Of a DNA stretch of 64,000 nucleotides, positions 1-7,985 are shown piece after piece. The stretch is from Pseudomonas sp. SL4(2022). GTDB lineage: Bacteria; Pseudomonadota; Gammaproteobacteria; Pseudomonadales; Pseudomonadaceae. Both the position numbers and the translations under genes were made by a program. Position 1 is the stretch's first letter. Each line of letters begins with the position of its first letter. The stretch spans positions 2,300,001 through 2,364,000 of the forward strand of contig NZ_CP113060.1 of NCBI RefSeq assembly GCF_026625725.1. Reading direction: 5' to 3'. The notes under the pieces are model-generated. The model did not search any database. It was not told the DNA's origin and saw nothing but the letters and a program-made list of their open reading frames with translations.

Positions 1-17
1 CAGGTATCCCGTAGGGC

Positions 18-1820
18 TCAGAACCAGGCGTCCTGCATCGCCAGGCAGGTGTCGTCGCGGGCTTCAAGGATGGCCAGGTCGTGGTGGCAACTCGGCACTT
101 CCCAGGTCAGGAAGTAACGTGCGGCCTGCAGCTTGCCTTGGTAGAAGTCGACATCGGCGGCATTGCCGCGGGCCAGGCCTTTTTCCGCGCGAATGGCCTG
201 TTCCAGCCAGCGCCAGCCGATCACCGTATGGCCGAACACCTTGAGGTACAGCGCCGAGTTGGCCAGGCCTTCGTTGACCTTGCCGCTCATCAGGTCGCCC
301 AGCAGGGCCAGGGTCACCGCTTGCAGGCGTGCCAACAGGTGCTCCAGCGGCTGGCGCAGGGCGGTCAGCGAGGCGTGGGCTTCGGCGCGCTGGCAGGTGC
401 CGTGGATCAGCTTGAGCAGCTGCTTGAGCGCCGCACCGCCGTTCATCGAGACCTTGCGGCCCAGCAGGTCGAGGGACTGGATGCCGTGGGTGCCTTCGTG
501 GATCGGGTTGAGGCGGTTGTCGCGGTAGTACTGCTCCACCGGGTAATCGCGGGTGTAGCCGTGGCCGCCGAGAATCTGGATGGCCAGCTCGTTGGCCTTG
601 AGGCAGAACTCCGACGGCCAGGATTTGACGATTGGGGTGAGCAGGTCGAGCAGTTCCAGGGCGATGCGGCGCTCGTCCTCGGTCTCCAGCGTCTGGGTGT
701 CGTCGAACAGCCGTGCGGCATACAGGCCGAGGTCGAAGGAACCTTCCACGTAGGCTTTCTGGGTCAGCAACATGCGCCGCACGTCAGCGTGTTCGATGAT
801 CGAAACTTGATTGGAGGTCGGGTCTTTGCCATCGGGTAAGCGGCCTTGCGGACGCTGGCGGGCGTAGTCCAGCGAGTACAGGTAGCCGGCGTAGCCGAGC
901 ATCACCGCGCCCATGCCAACGCCAATGCGCGCTTCGTTCATCATCTGGAACATGTAGCTCAGGCCATGGTGCGGTTTGCCCACCAGGTAGCCGACGCAGT
1001 CGCCGTTATCACCAAAATTCAGCGCGGTGGAGGTGGTGCCGCGCCAGCCCATTTTGTGGAACAGCCCGGCCAGCACCACGTCGTTGCGCTTGCCCAGGCT
1101 GCCGTCATCGTTAACCAGAAACTTCGGCACGATAAACAGGCTGATGCCTTTCACGCCCGGCGGGGCATCCGGCAGCTTGGCCAGCACCATGTGCACGATG
1201 TTTTCCGACAGTGGATGGTCGCCACCGGATATAAAGATCTTGTTGCCCTTGAGCCGGTAGGTGCCGTCTTCGGCCGGTTCGGCGCGGGTGCGGATGTCCG
1301 ACAGCGAGGAGCCCGCGTGGGGTTCGGTCAGGGCCATGGTGCCGAAGAACCGGCCGTTGATCATCGGCTGCAGAAAGCGCTGCTTTTGCTCGGCGGTGCC
1401 GAAGTTCTCTATCAGATTAGCCGCGCCCATGGTCAGGAACGGGTACGAGGTGGTCGCCGCGTTGGCCGACTGGAAGTGAGCGAAGCAGGCCTGCGACAGC
1501 AGGTTGGGCAGCTGCATGCCGCCGACGTCGAATTCGCGGGTGGCGTTGAGGAAGCCCGCCTCAAGGAAGGCATCCACCGCCGGTTTCACTTCGGGGATCA
1601 GCACCGCCGCGCCGTCGACGTACTCTGGCTCGTGCTCGTCGTTTTTGCGGTTGTGCGGGGCGAACAGGTTTTCCGCGATGCTGCGGGCGGTGTCGATGGC
1701 CGCGTCAAAGGTTTCGCGGCTGTGTTCAGCGAAACGCTCACGCTGGGTCAGGCCTTCGGCGTCCAGCACTTCATACAGCTCGAAGGCCAGGTTGCGGGAA
1801 CTGAGCAGGGACTCGGACAT
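18..1820 (-). CDS. Acyl-CoA dehydrogenase, long (600 aa) form with extra C-terminal domain
   Basis: Flavoprotein predicted to oxidise acyl-CoA to 2-enoyl-CoA in fatty-acid beta-oxidation. The protein has the N-terminal helical region, the middle beta-domain motif TEPHAGSSLSDIRT near residue 165, and the C-terminal signature GGHGYTRDYPVEQYYRD followed by IHEGTHGIQ near residue 440. At 600 residues it belongs to the longer proteobacterial class that carries an added C-terminal helical domain, not the 380-residue class. The ATG at 1820 has a strong GGAGGT site seven bases upstream. It is transcribed alone and is followed upstream by a repeat element. Substrate chain length cannot be read from the sequence. 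Confidence 0.93.
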   Translation of the reverse strand: MSESLLSSRNLAFELYEVLDAEGLTQRERFAEHSRETFDAAIDTARSIAENLFAPHNRKNDEHEPEYVDGAAVLIPEVKPAVDAFLEAGFLNATREFDVGGMQLPNLLSQACFAHFQSANAATTSYPFLTMGAANLIENFGTAEQKQRFLQPMINGRFFGTMALTEPHAGSSLSDIRTRAEPAEDGTYRLKGNKIFISGGDHPLSENIVHMVLAKLPDAPPGVKGISLFIVPKFLVNDDGSLGKRNDVVLAGLFHKMGWRGTTSTALNFGDNGDCVGYLVGKPHHGLSYMFQMMNEARIGVGMGAVMLGYAGYLYSLDYARQRPQGRLPDGKDPTSNQVSIIEHADVRRMLLTQKAYVEGSFDLGLYAARLFDDTQTLETEDERRIALELLDLLTPIVKSWPSEFCLKANELAIQILGGHGYTRDYPVEQYYRDNRLNPIHEGTHGIQSLDLLGRKVSMNGGAALKQLLKLIHGTCQRAEAHASLTALRQPLEHLLARLQAVTLALLGDLMSGKVNEGLANSALYLKVFGHTVIGWRWLEQAIRAEKGLARGNAADVDFYQGKLQAARYFLTWEVPSCHHDLAILEARDDTCLAMQDAWF

Positions 1821-1851
1821 GGGTATACCTCCGGTGGCGATGCGCCGAGTC

Positions 1852-1995
1852 TAGAACCTGTCTCGGCTCTGCTGCGCGTCGGCGATACTGCGTTAAAAAC
1901 AGGCTCGGAATGCTCATTTACAGCTCGTAAACTCCGCTTCCTCGCCTGTTTTTGCCTTGTCTCGCTCTAGCTCGCGAGACCCGAAACAGATTCTA
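1852..1995. repeat. Palindromic intergenic element, copy A
   Basis: A 144-base imperfect palindrome upstream of the acyl-CoA dehydrogenase gene. The outer ends (TAGAACCTGTCTCGG and the complement of CCCGAAACAGATTCTA) pair imperfectly, and an inner pair AAAAACAGGC / GCCTGTTTTT brackets the core GCTCATTTAC-N5-GTAAACTCCG at 1912-1936. The same architecture recurs at 20608-20771 and, on the other strand, at 49129-49352. No reading frame is present. It looks like a small non-autonomous mobile or structured intergenic repeat. The rest of the 1821-2104 gap holds no gene I can recognise. Confidence 0.75.
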
Positions 1996-2104
1996 TGCAG
2001 CTGCTTGCGCGGCTCCCAGCACTATTAATAAGCGTGATGGAGGCTTAGCGAGCAAAGCCACGGGCCAGTCATCCACCCTACGTTTTGCAAGGCAGCGTTC
2101 GTGC

Positions 2105-3148
2105 TTACTGGATAAACCCCTGCGCCAGCTCGTGGGTCAGTGCGGCGGCGCTGATGGCTTTGCAGCCGCTGACATTCTGCCCTGCCCAGAGTGGCGAGAA
2201 GTCGCCGCTGCCCTGGCTTTCTGCCTTGGTGCGCAGCGGGGCAATGGCCGCAGTCGCCAGTGGGAAGGCGGGTGCCAGTGGGCTGATCGGCCCCAGCTCG
2301 CGCATCACCCGGTTGACGATGCCCCGCGCCGGGCGGCCGCTGAACAGGTTGGTCAGCGCCGTGTGTTGCGCCGCCGGGCTGCGCAGGGCTGCGCGGTGAA
2401 TGGCGCTGGTGCTGGCCTCATCGCAGCACAGGTAGGCGGTGCCAATCTGCACTCCTGCAGCGCCAAGCGCCATGGCCGCGCGCACTCCGGCAGCATCGGC
2501 AATCCCGCCGGCGGCAATCACCGGCAAGCGCACGGCCTGGACGATCTGCGGCAGCAGGGCGAAGGTGCCGAGCTGGCTGCTCAGGTCCTCAGTGAGGAAC
2601 ATACCGCGATGACCGCCCGCTTCCAGCCCCTGGGCGATGATCGCGTCCGCGCCGTTGGCTTCGAGCCACAGCGCTTCCGCCACGGTGGTCGCCGAGCTAA
2701 GCACTTTGGCTCCGCACGCTTTTACGCGCGCCAACAGCTCAGCTGAGGGCAGGCCGAAGTGAAAGCTCACCACGGCTGGGCGGAATTCATCGAGCAAATC
2801 GGCCATTTCAGCACTAAACGGCAGGCGGCCGGGACCGCTGGCAATCGTCGCGGGATCAATGCCGAACTCGCGATAGAACGGACTCAGCGCCTCACGCCAG
2901 GCGGCTTCGCGTGCGCCATCAGCAGATGGTGGGGTGTGGCAGAAGAAGTTCAGGTTGTAGGGTTTGCGGGTTTTTTCGCGCAGTGCCTGCAGCTCCTTAC
3001 GCAAACCGGCCGCGTCGAGCATGGCGCAGGGCAGCGAACCGAGTGCGCCGGCATGCGACACGGCGGCGGCCAAGCCGTGCAGCTGTGCGCCGGCCATCGG
3101 TGCCTGAATGAGGGGCAGCTCAATGCCCAATAGGTTTTGCAGTGACAT
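2105..3148 (-). CDS. Nitronate monooxygenase (2-nitropropane dioxygenase family)
   Basis: FMN-dependent TIM-barrel enzyme expected to detoxify alkyl nitronates such as propionate-3-nitronate. The N-terminus has the family pattern PLIQAPMAG with GALGS following. The motif GLEAGGHRG lies near residue 185, and the FMN phosphate-binding stretch AAGGIADAAGVRAAMALGA with GVQIGTAYL follows near residue 215-240. Length (347 aa) is normal. The ATG at 3148 follows a GGGAGAA ribosome site. It stands alone, divergent from rlmJ with about 95 bases between them. The family assignment is firm; the physiological substrate is inferred from the family. Confidence 0.9.
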   Translation of the reverse strand: MSLQNLLGIELPLIQAPMAGAQLHGLAAAVSHAGALGSLPCAMLDAAGLRKELQALREKTRKPYNLNFFCHTPPSADGAREAAWREALSPFYREFGIDPATIASGPGRLPFSAEMADLLDEFRPAVVSFHFGLPSAELLARVKACGAKVLSSATTVAEALWLEANGADAIIAQGLEAGGHRGMFLTEDLSSQLGTFALLPQIVQAVRLPVIAAGGIADAAGVRAAMALGAAGVQIGTAYLCCDEASTSAIHRAALRSPAAQHTALTNLFSGRPARGIVNRVMRELGPISPLAPAFPLATAAIAPLRTKAESQGSGDFSPLWAGQNVSGCKAISAAALTHELAQGFIQ

Positions 3149-3243
3149 GACGGTTCTCCCTTGCCTGATGGATCAGCGGCCACCGTACTGATCCATCCGG
3201 CGCCTGGCAAACTGGTAAACTGCCCGGCCACAGGAGCCTGCAC

Positions 3244-4092
3244 ATGAACTACCGTCACGCCTTCCATGCCGGCAACCATGCCGATGTGCTGAAACACTAC
3301 GTCCTCACTCGCCTGATAGCCCTGCTGTCACGCAAGGAGGCGCCGTTCGCCTACCTCGACAGCCATGCGGGTATCGGTCTGTATGACCTGCGCGGCGATC
3401 AAGCCAGCCGCACCGGCGAGTGGCTGGAAGGCATTGCCCGGCTGTGGCAGGCCACCGATATACCGGACCCGCTGCTGGATTATCTGGAAGTGATTCGGGC
3501 GATGAACCCCGATGGTGAGCTGCGCCACTACCCCGGCTCGCCGGAGTTGGCGCGTTTGCTGACGCGCGAACAGGACCGCCTGCACCTGAACGAAAAACAC
3601 CCCGAAGACGGCCGCCTGCTCAAGGAAAATATGCACGGCGACCGCCGCGTCGCCGTGCACTTGGGCGAGGGCTGGTATGTGCCGCGCGCCCTGCTACCAA
3701 CCCGTGAAAAGCGCGCCCTGCTGCTGGTCGATCCGCCGTTCGAGCAGGTCGATGAAATGGAACGCTGCGCGCAATCCCTGAGCGAAGCCATCGGCCGCAT
3801 GCGTCAGGCGGTGGTGGCGATCTGGTACCCGATCAAGGACCTGCGCCAGCTCAAGCGCTTCTACAGCGACGTGCAAAAAAGCAAAGCGCCCAAGCTGCTG
3901 CGCGTCGAGCTCTACGTACACGCCACCGATGAAGCCGCGCGCCTCAACGGCTCGGGTCTGGTGATCAGCAACCCGCCATGGGGCCTGGAAGATGAACTCA
4001 AGCTGATCCTGCCGTGGCTGGCTGACTTGCTTGGGCAAAGCCAGGGCGGCTGGCGACTGGATTGGTTGATCGAGGAAAGCAGCGGCAGCTAA
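3244..4092 (+). CDS. rlmJ: 23S rRNA (adenine(2030)-N6)-methyltransferase RlmJ
   Basis: SAM-dependent methyltransferase that modifies A2030 of 23S rRNA. The start MNYRHAFHAGNHADVLKH is the diagnostic N-terminus of the RlmJ/YhiR family. YLDSHAGIGLYDL near residue 38 is the SAM-binding loop, LLLVDPPFEQ near residue 160 supplies the (D/N)PP(F/Y/W) catalytic motif, and a second NPPWG occurs later. AGGAG sits just upstream of the ATG. The gene's stop codon overlaps the stop codon of the convergent HD-GYP gene by four bases, leaving no room for a classical terminator between them. Confidence 0.95.
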   Translation: MNYRHAFHAGNHADVLKHYVLTRLIALLSRKEAPFAYLDSHAGIGLYDLRGDQASRTGEWLEGIARLWQATDIPDPLLDYLEVIRAMNPDGELRHYPGSPELARLLTREQDRLHLNEKHPEDGRLLKENMHGDRRVAVHLGEGWYVPRALLPTREKRALLLVDPPFEQVDEMERCAQSLSEAIGRMRQAVVAIWYPIKDLRQLKRFYSDVQKSKAPKLLRVELYVHATDEAARLNGSGLVISNPPWGLEDELKLILPWLADLLGQSQGGWRLDWLIEESSGS

Positions 4093-5345
4093 CGGCCTTT
4101 GGCCGGTTCGACAAAGTAGCTCAGCTGCTGGCGCGGATTCAGGTACTCCAGTGCTGCGCGCGGCAGCTGCGCCGGGCGCAGGCTGCTGGCGATGCCGAGG
4201 CGTGTTTCCTGTTCCAGGTCGATGATCAACGCCTCGTTTTTGGGCACCTCGGCATCGTAAACCACCAGTGTTGGTTTCAGCGGCAGGCCGGGGTTCATGC
4301 CCAGCACCAGGCCATAGCGCTGATCGTCCAGTTGCACCAGGCAGCCTGGCGGATAAACGCCCATGCAGCGGATAAAGGCTTTCAGTGCCACTGCATCGAA
4401 GCGCGCATTGTATTGCTTGAACATCAGCGCCAGGGCTTCGTGCGGGCTGAGGCCGTCGCGTGGGTTGAGCGGGTTGCACAGGTTGTCGAACTGGTTGGTA
4501 ATGCACACCAGACGACTGAGGCGGCCGATGGCCGCTTCACGCAGCTGACGCGGGTAACCGCTGCCGTCGCAGTACTCATGGTGCTCGTTGATGATGCGCA
4601 GTACTTCATCATCCAGCATTAGCTTGTGGCCCATGCGCAGGCCAAGTTCGCAGTGCAGTTGCAGCAGCTGTTGTTCCGGGCGGGTCAGCGGCTCGGGCTT
4701 GAGCAGCACCTTGCTGGGTACTTCCAGTTTGCCGACATCGTGCAGCAGCGCACCCATGCCGAGGATATGGCAGTCCTCGCTGTCCAGGCCGAGCTGGCGG
4801 CCCAGCATCAGGCTCAGCACCGTGACGTTCAGGGAGTGCAGGTAATGGTCTTCGGCGGCCTTGCTATTGATGGTGTGCAGCACGGCACCGCTGCCGCCCA
4901 GCAGCGTGTCGACCATCGCGCCGACCACCTCGCCGGCCTGTTTGCAGGCTTCTTCGGGACGGCTGCGCAGGGTCTGATTGAGCGTCTTGACCTGCTGGCT
5001 GGCCTGGACGAATGTGCGGTCCACTTCGGCCAGGCGTTTGCGCAGGGCCTTGAGTTTTTCGGCGCGGGCCTGGCTGGCTTGCTGCTCTGCCGTGAGCGGT
5101 GCAGGTGCCGGCGTGCTGGCAACAGGGGGCTGGGGTTTGCTTTGACTCAGTGGCTCACAGTCACTGCGGGCCGGGTCATAGCGTAAGCGCTCAACACCCA
5201 AGGCTCGCAGGGCCTTGATCTGCTGCTCATCCTTGATCTTGAAGTTGCTGAAGGCAAAGTTGTGCTCCCACCAGGCCAGTTCGAGCTGGATATACAGACC
5301 AACACACAACTGGTCGGGTGAGATGTAGGCAGAGGGCGCAGGCAT
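4089..5345 (-). CDS. HD-GYP domain cyclic-di-GMP phosphodiesterase
   Basis: Predicted to hydrolyse c-di-GMP. From the ATG at 5345 the 418-residue protein begins MPAPSAYISPDQLCVGLYI, which matches the DUF3391 domain commonly found before HD-GYP domains. A charged linker follows, then the HD-GYP core with LLHDVGKLEVPS (HD metal ligands) and HHEYCDGSGYP (GYP motif), so the metal-binding residues look intact. The frame stays open to 5486, but that would overlap the upstream PadR gene, so I chose the internal methionine; the ribosome site there is weak. It may be co-transcribed with padR, 82 bases upstream. No membrane segment is apparent. Confidence 0.88.
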   Translation of the reverse strand: MPAPSAYISPDQLCVGLYIQLELAWWEHNFAFSNFKIKDEQQIKALRALGVERLRYDPARSDCEPLSQSKPQPPVASTPAPAPLTAEQQASQARAEKLKALRKRLAEVDRTFVQASQQVKTLNQTLRSRPEEACKQAGEVVGAMVDTLLGGSGAVLHTINSKAAEDHYLHSLNVTVLSLMLGRQLGLDSEDCHILGMGALLHDVGKLEVPSKVLLKPEPLTRPEQQLLQLHCELGLRMGHKLMLDDEVLRIINEHHEYCDGSGYPRQLREAAIGRLSRLVCITNQFDNLCNPLNPRDGLSPHEALALMFKQYNARFDAVALKAFIRCMGVYPPGCLVQLDDQRYGLVLGMNPGLPLKPTLVVYDAEVPKNEALIIDLEQETRLGIASSLRPAQLPRAALEYLNPRQQLSYFVEPAKGR

Positions 5346-5427
5346 GCGGGTATCGGGGATGATGGCTAATGGCTGGCAGTCTAGCGGTTTGCCTACCGCC
5401 TGACAGCAGGCAGCAGGCGCTTCTGCA

Positions 5428-5991
5428 CTAATTACGGGGTGCTTCGCTGCCGGTTGAGGGCGCGTGCAGGGCGTGCTCGACCTCATCGGCCCAGGCCAGC
5501 CATGACTGTTCGCCGAGAATGCCGCGGCGCAGGGTCAGGTAGGGCAGGCGCAGCGTATTACGTTGCTCATCCGGCAGGGCCAGGTAGTCGCGCTCGATGG
5601 CCAGCAGGCTGTCCAGGGTCTTGCGGTGTACGGCGATATGCCGCTGCATTTCCTCGCGCAGGTTGGCGGTCGAGGTGTGTGCGCCCGCGTAGAGTTTGAC
5701 CAGCAACGCATCGTTGATCTTGTTCGGCTGCACCGGCTCGCCCAGCCAGCGCAGCAGCTCGGTATGGCCCGCGGGTGTGAGGTGGTAGTTCTTCTTGTCC
5801 GGGCGGGTGTCCTGAGCTTGTGCTTCGAATGCCAGCCAGCCGGCTTCACTGAGCTTTTTCAACTCCAGATAAACCTGCTGATGTTTGGCGTTCCAGAAGT
5901 AGCCGAGGCCATCCTTGAAGCGCTTGAGCAGGTCGTAGCCGCTGCCGGGTTCGCTTTCCAGGAGGATCAGGATGGCGTGCTTGAGCGACAT
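5428..5991 (-). CDS. PadR-family transcriptional regulator
   Basis: A 187-residue regulator with the PadR winged-helix N-terminus: MSLKHAILILLESEPGSGYD, then a recognition region with NAKHQQVYLELKKLSEAGW, and a helical C-terminal domain of the Vir_act_alpha_C type that dimerises. PadR proteins are usually ligand-responsive repressors of a neighbouring gene. Here the divergent neighbour is the FAD oxidoreductase at 6120, and the 128-base gap between them carries two matching inverted repeats over a promoter (separate entries), so it probably represses that gene and possibly itself. The inducer is unknown. Confidence 0.9.
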   Translation of the reverse strand: MSLKHAILILLESEPGSGYDLLKRFKDGLGYFWNAKHQQVYLELKKLSEAGWLAFEAQAQDTRPDKKNYHLTPAGHTELLRWLGEPVQPNKINDALLVKLYAGAHTSTANLREEMQRHIAVHRKTLDSLLAIERDYLALPDEQRNTLRLPYLTLRRGILGEQSWLAWADEVEHALHAPSTGSEAPRN

Positions 5992-6039
5992 AAAGTGTTT
6001 TCACCTGCGATGTACGGACGTGGACGTCAGTATACGGTC

Positions 6040-6057
6040 TATGCAAAAAGTTGCAGT
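6040..6057. promoter_or_regulatory. Probable PadR operator 1 (overlaps -35)
   Basis: TATGCAA-AAAG-TTGCAGT is an imperfect inverted repeat with a four-base spacer. It lies 37 bases from a near-identical perfect copy and covers the -35 hexamer of the promoter that reads towards the FAD oxidoreductase. It resembles operators of some PadR-family repressors. Assignment to the adjacent PadR protein is inferred from position. Confidence 0.65.
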
Positions 6058-6079
6058 GCGTGGAATGCCTGCCTAGTAT
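6051..6079 (+). promoter_or_regulatory. Sigma-70 type promoter for the FAD oxidoreductase
   Basis: TTGCAG at 6051-6056 and TAGTAT at 6074-6079 are separated by exactly 17 bases and face the gene at 6120. The two inverted repeats of the PadR divergon overlap these two hexamers, the usual geometry for repression by occlusion. No transcript start is known. Confidence 0.55.
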
Positions 6080-6094
6080 GCAAAAACTTGCATA
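6077..6094. promoter_or_regulatory. Probable PadR operator 2 (overlaps -10)
   Basis: TATGCAA-AAAC-TTGCATA is a perfect inverted repeat with seven-base arms and a four-base spacer. It overlaps the -10 hexamer TAGTAT and lies 26 bases before the start codon of the FAD oxidoreductase. With the copy at 6040 it makes a tandem pair on almost the same helical face (37 bases apart). Confidence 0.7.
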
Positions 6095-6119
6095 ACAAAC
6101 AGTAATCACGGAGTTGCTC

Positions 6120-7775
6120 ATGAAACGCACAGGAACCCGCTTTCGTCCGCGTCTGGCGCGTAACGATTACGACGCCATCATCATCGGCTCCGGTATCGGC
6201 GGCCTGACCGCCGCCGCGCTGCTGGCCAGGCTTGGCAAGCGCGTGTGCGTGCTGGAGCAGCATTACACCGCCGGCGGCTACACCCATAGCTATGAGCGCG
6301 AAGGCTATGAGTGGGACGTGGGTGTGCATTACATCGGCGAGGTGCACAAGCCCTGGTCGACCATCCGCCGGGTGTTTGATGTGATCAGTGATGGGCAACT
6401 GCAGTGGGCGCCAATGGACGCCCACTACGACCGCATCGTGATTGGCGAGCAGACCTACGATTACGTGGCTGGGCGTGAGGAATTCAAGGCCGAGATGCTG
6501 CACCATTTTCCCGCTGAGGCTGCAGTGTTGGAGCGCTATGTTGACCTGCTCAGCGAGGTCAGTGCCAAGGTGCCACGTTTCTTCGCCGGACAAGCACTGC
6601 CGCGCTCACTCGGTATGCTGTACAGCCGGCTGCGGCGGATGTGGCTGCCGGACTACTTTTTCAAGACGACCCGTGAAGTGCTTGAAGGCCTGACCGACAA
6701 CCAGCAGCTGATCGGCGTGCTCACCGCGCAGTGGGGCGATTACGGTCTGCCACCGGCTGAAGCTGCCTTCGTGATGCACGCGATGGTGGCCAAGCACTAC
6801 ATCACCGGCGGTAATTACCCGGTGGGCGGTGCGACGAAGATTTCCGAAACCATTATCCCGGTGATCGAAGCTGCTGGTGGGAATGTCTTCACCTATGCCG
6901 GGGTCGACAAGATTTTGCTGGAAAACGGTCGGGCAGTGGGCGTGCGGCTGCAGAAGGACGGTGTGGAAATCCGCGCTCCGCAGATTGTCAGCTGTGCGGG
7001 TCTGGTGCCGACCTACAGCCGTCTGCTCGACCAGCAGGTGGCCAGTGATTATGGCCTGCTGGAGCAACTGCCCAAGGTCAACCTCTCGGCCGCCACCCTG
7101 TGCCTGTACGCCGGCTTCAAGGGCAGCGCCGCCGAGTTGAAGCTGCCGAAGACCAACTACTGGGTCTATCCAACCCATGATCACGACCACAACGTCAGCA
7201 GTTTCATGGCCGGGCAGAACCCGGCGATGCCGCTGATCTATATCAGCTTCCCCTCGGCCAAGGATCCAGCCTGGGATGCGCAGTACCCGAACAAGGCCAC
7301 GGTGGAAATCGTTGCACCGACCCAGCCGCAGTGGTTCGCAAAGTGGAAGGGCACCACCTGGGGCAAGCGTGGCGCCGATTACGAGGCGTTCAAGGCGCAG
7401 CTCACCGAGCAATTGCTGGAAACCCTTTACCGGCATCAGCCGCAACTGCGTGGTGCGTTGGATTTTTGCGAGCTGGGAACGCCACTGTCCACCGAATGGT
7501 TCCAATGGAACGAACAGGGCGAGATCTACGGCATCGACCATACCGTACAACGTTTTGAGCAGCACTGGATTCACAGCCAGACGCCGATCAAGGGCCTGTA
7601 CCTGACCGGCGCTGATACCGTGACAGCCGGTGTGGGGGGCGCCCTGATGGCCGGTGTACTCACGGCCTCCTGCATGCTTGGTTGGCGCGGCTACAAGGTG
7701 GCGCAGCTGCTCAAGGGCTGGAAGCCTGGCGCGGCGCAAGCCAGTCAGCCTGCCTCCGCTGACGCGCCCCGCTAA
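6120..7775 (+). CDS. FAD-dependent oxidoreductase of the phytoene desaturase / retinol saturase (CrtI/RetSat) superfamily
   Basis: A 551-residue flavoprotein. The dinucleotide-binding motif DYDAIIIGSGIGGLTAAALLA lies near residue 18, followed by VCVLEQHYTAGGYTHSYEREGYEWDVGVHYIG, the pattern of the CrtI/RetSat group. The C-terminal FAD motif GLYLTGADTVTAGVGGALMAG is near residue 490. This group saturates or desaturates carotenoid- or retinol-like polyenes, but close bacterial members are mostly uncharacterised, so the substrate is unknown. An upstream in-frame TTG at 6114 sits too close to the CGGAG ribosome site; the ATG at 6120 is correctly spaced. It forms a divergon with padR. Its TAA overlaps the stop of the small gene on the opposite strand. 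Confidence 0.85.
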   Translation: MKRTGTRFRPRLARNDYDAIIIGSGIGGLTAAALLARLGKRVCVLEQHYTAGGYTHSYEREGYEWDVGVHYIGEVHKPWSTIRRVFDVISDGQLQWAPMDAHYDRIVIGEQTYDYVAGREEFKAEMLHHFPAEAAVLERYVDLLSEVSAKVPRFFAGQALPRSLGMLYSRLRRMWLPDYFFKTTREVLEGLTDNQQLIGVLTAQWGDYGLPPAEAAFVMHAMVAKHYITGGNYPVGGATKISETIIPVIEAAGGNVFTYAGVDKILLENGRAVGVRLQKDGVEIRAPQIVSCAGLVPTYSRLLDQQVASDYGLLEQLPKVNLSAATLCLYAGFKGSAAELKLPKTNYWVYPTHDHDHNVSSFMAGQNPAMPLIYISFPSAKDPAWDAQYPNKATVEIVAPTQPQWFAKWKGTTWGKRGADYEAFKAQLTEQLLETLYRHQPQLRGALDFCELGTPLSTEWFQWNEQGEIYGIDHTVQRFEQHWIHSQTPIKGLYLTGADTVTAGVGGALMAGVLTASCMLGWRGYKVAQLLKGWKPGAAQASQPASADAPR

Positions 7776-7954
7776 ACCTGCAGATCGATGCGCGTGCCCA
7801 GATGAGCGGGCGAGTTCGCTGGCGGCGTTGGCACTGCGGCAGCGCCTGCTGCCTGCAGTTCCAGTGTCTTGCGCAGCAGTTGCAGTGACGCAATTGCGGA
7901 AAACTGGCTGCTGGCTTGAGCGGCAACCGGGAGGCTGGAGGGACCAATATGCAG
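7772..7954 (-). CDS. YjfB-type putative motility protein (60 aa), apparent CTG start
   Basis: A 60-codon frame with no ATG, GTG or TTG. Read from CTG at 7954 it gives (M)HIGPSSLPVAAQASSQF, then LQLLRKTLELQAAG, and ends NSPAHLGTRIDLQV. The alternating helical repeat and the terminal P-x-HLG-x-x-ID pattern match the small YjfB family (putative motility protein), whose members are about 60 residues and usually begin MD(I/V). GAGGAG at 7967-7962 lies seven bases before the CTG, and an in-frame TAG just upstream rules out a longer product. It follows msrA by 31 bases. Either CTG (or ATT, two codons on) initiates, or the start has mutated. Confidence 0.65.
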   Translation of the reverse strand: MHIGPSSLPVAAQASSQFSAIASLQLLRKTLELQAAGAAAVPTPPANSPAHLGTRIDLQV

Positions 7955-7985
7955 GGTGGCGCTCCTCTATGGTGGATGGCCCGAC

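Noticed and set aside
5346..5486. Longer start for the HD-GYP protein at 5486
   Set aside because: The additional 47 residues overlap the PadR gene, are low-complexity and Pro/Ala/Cys-rich, and do not resemble the family N-terminus.
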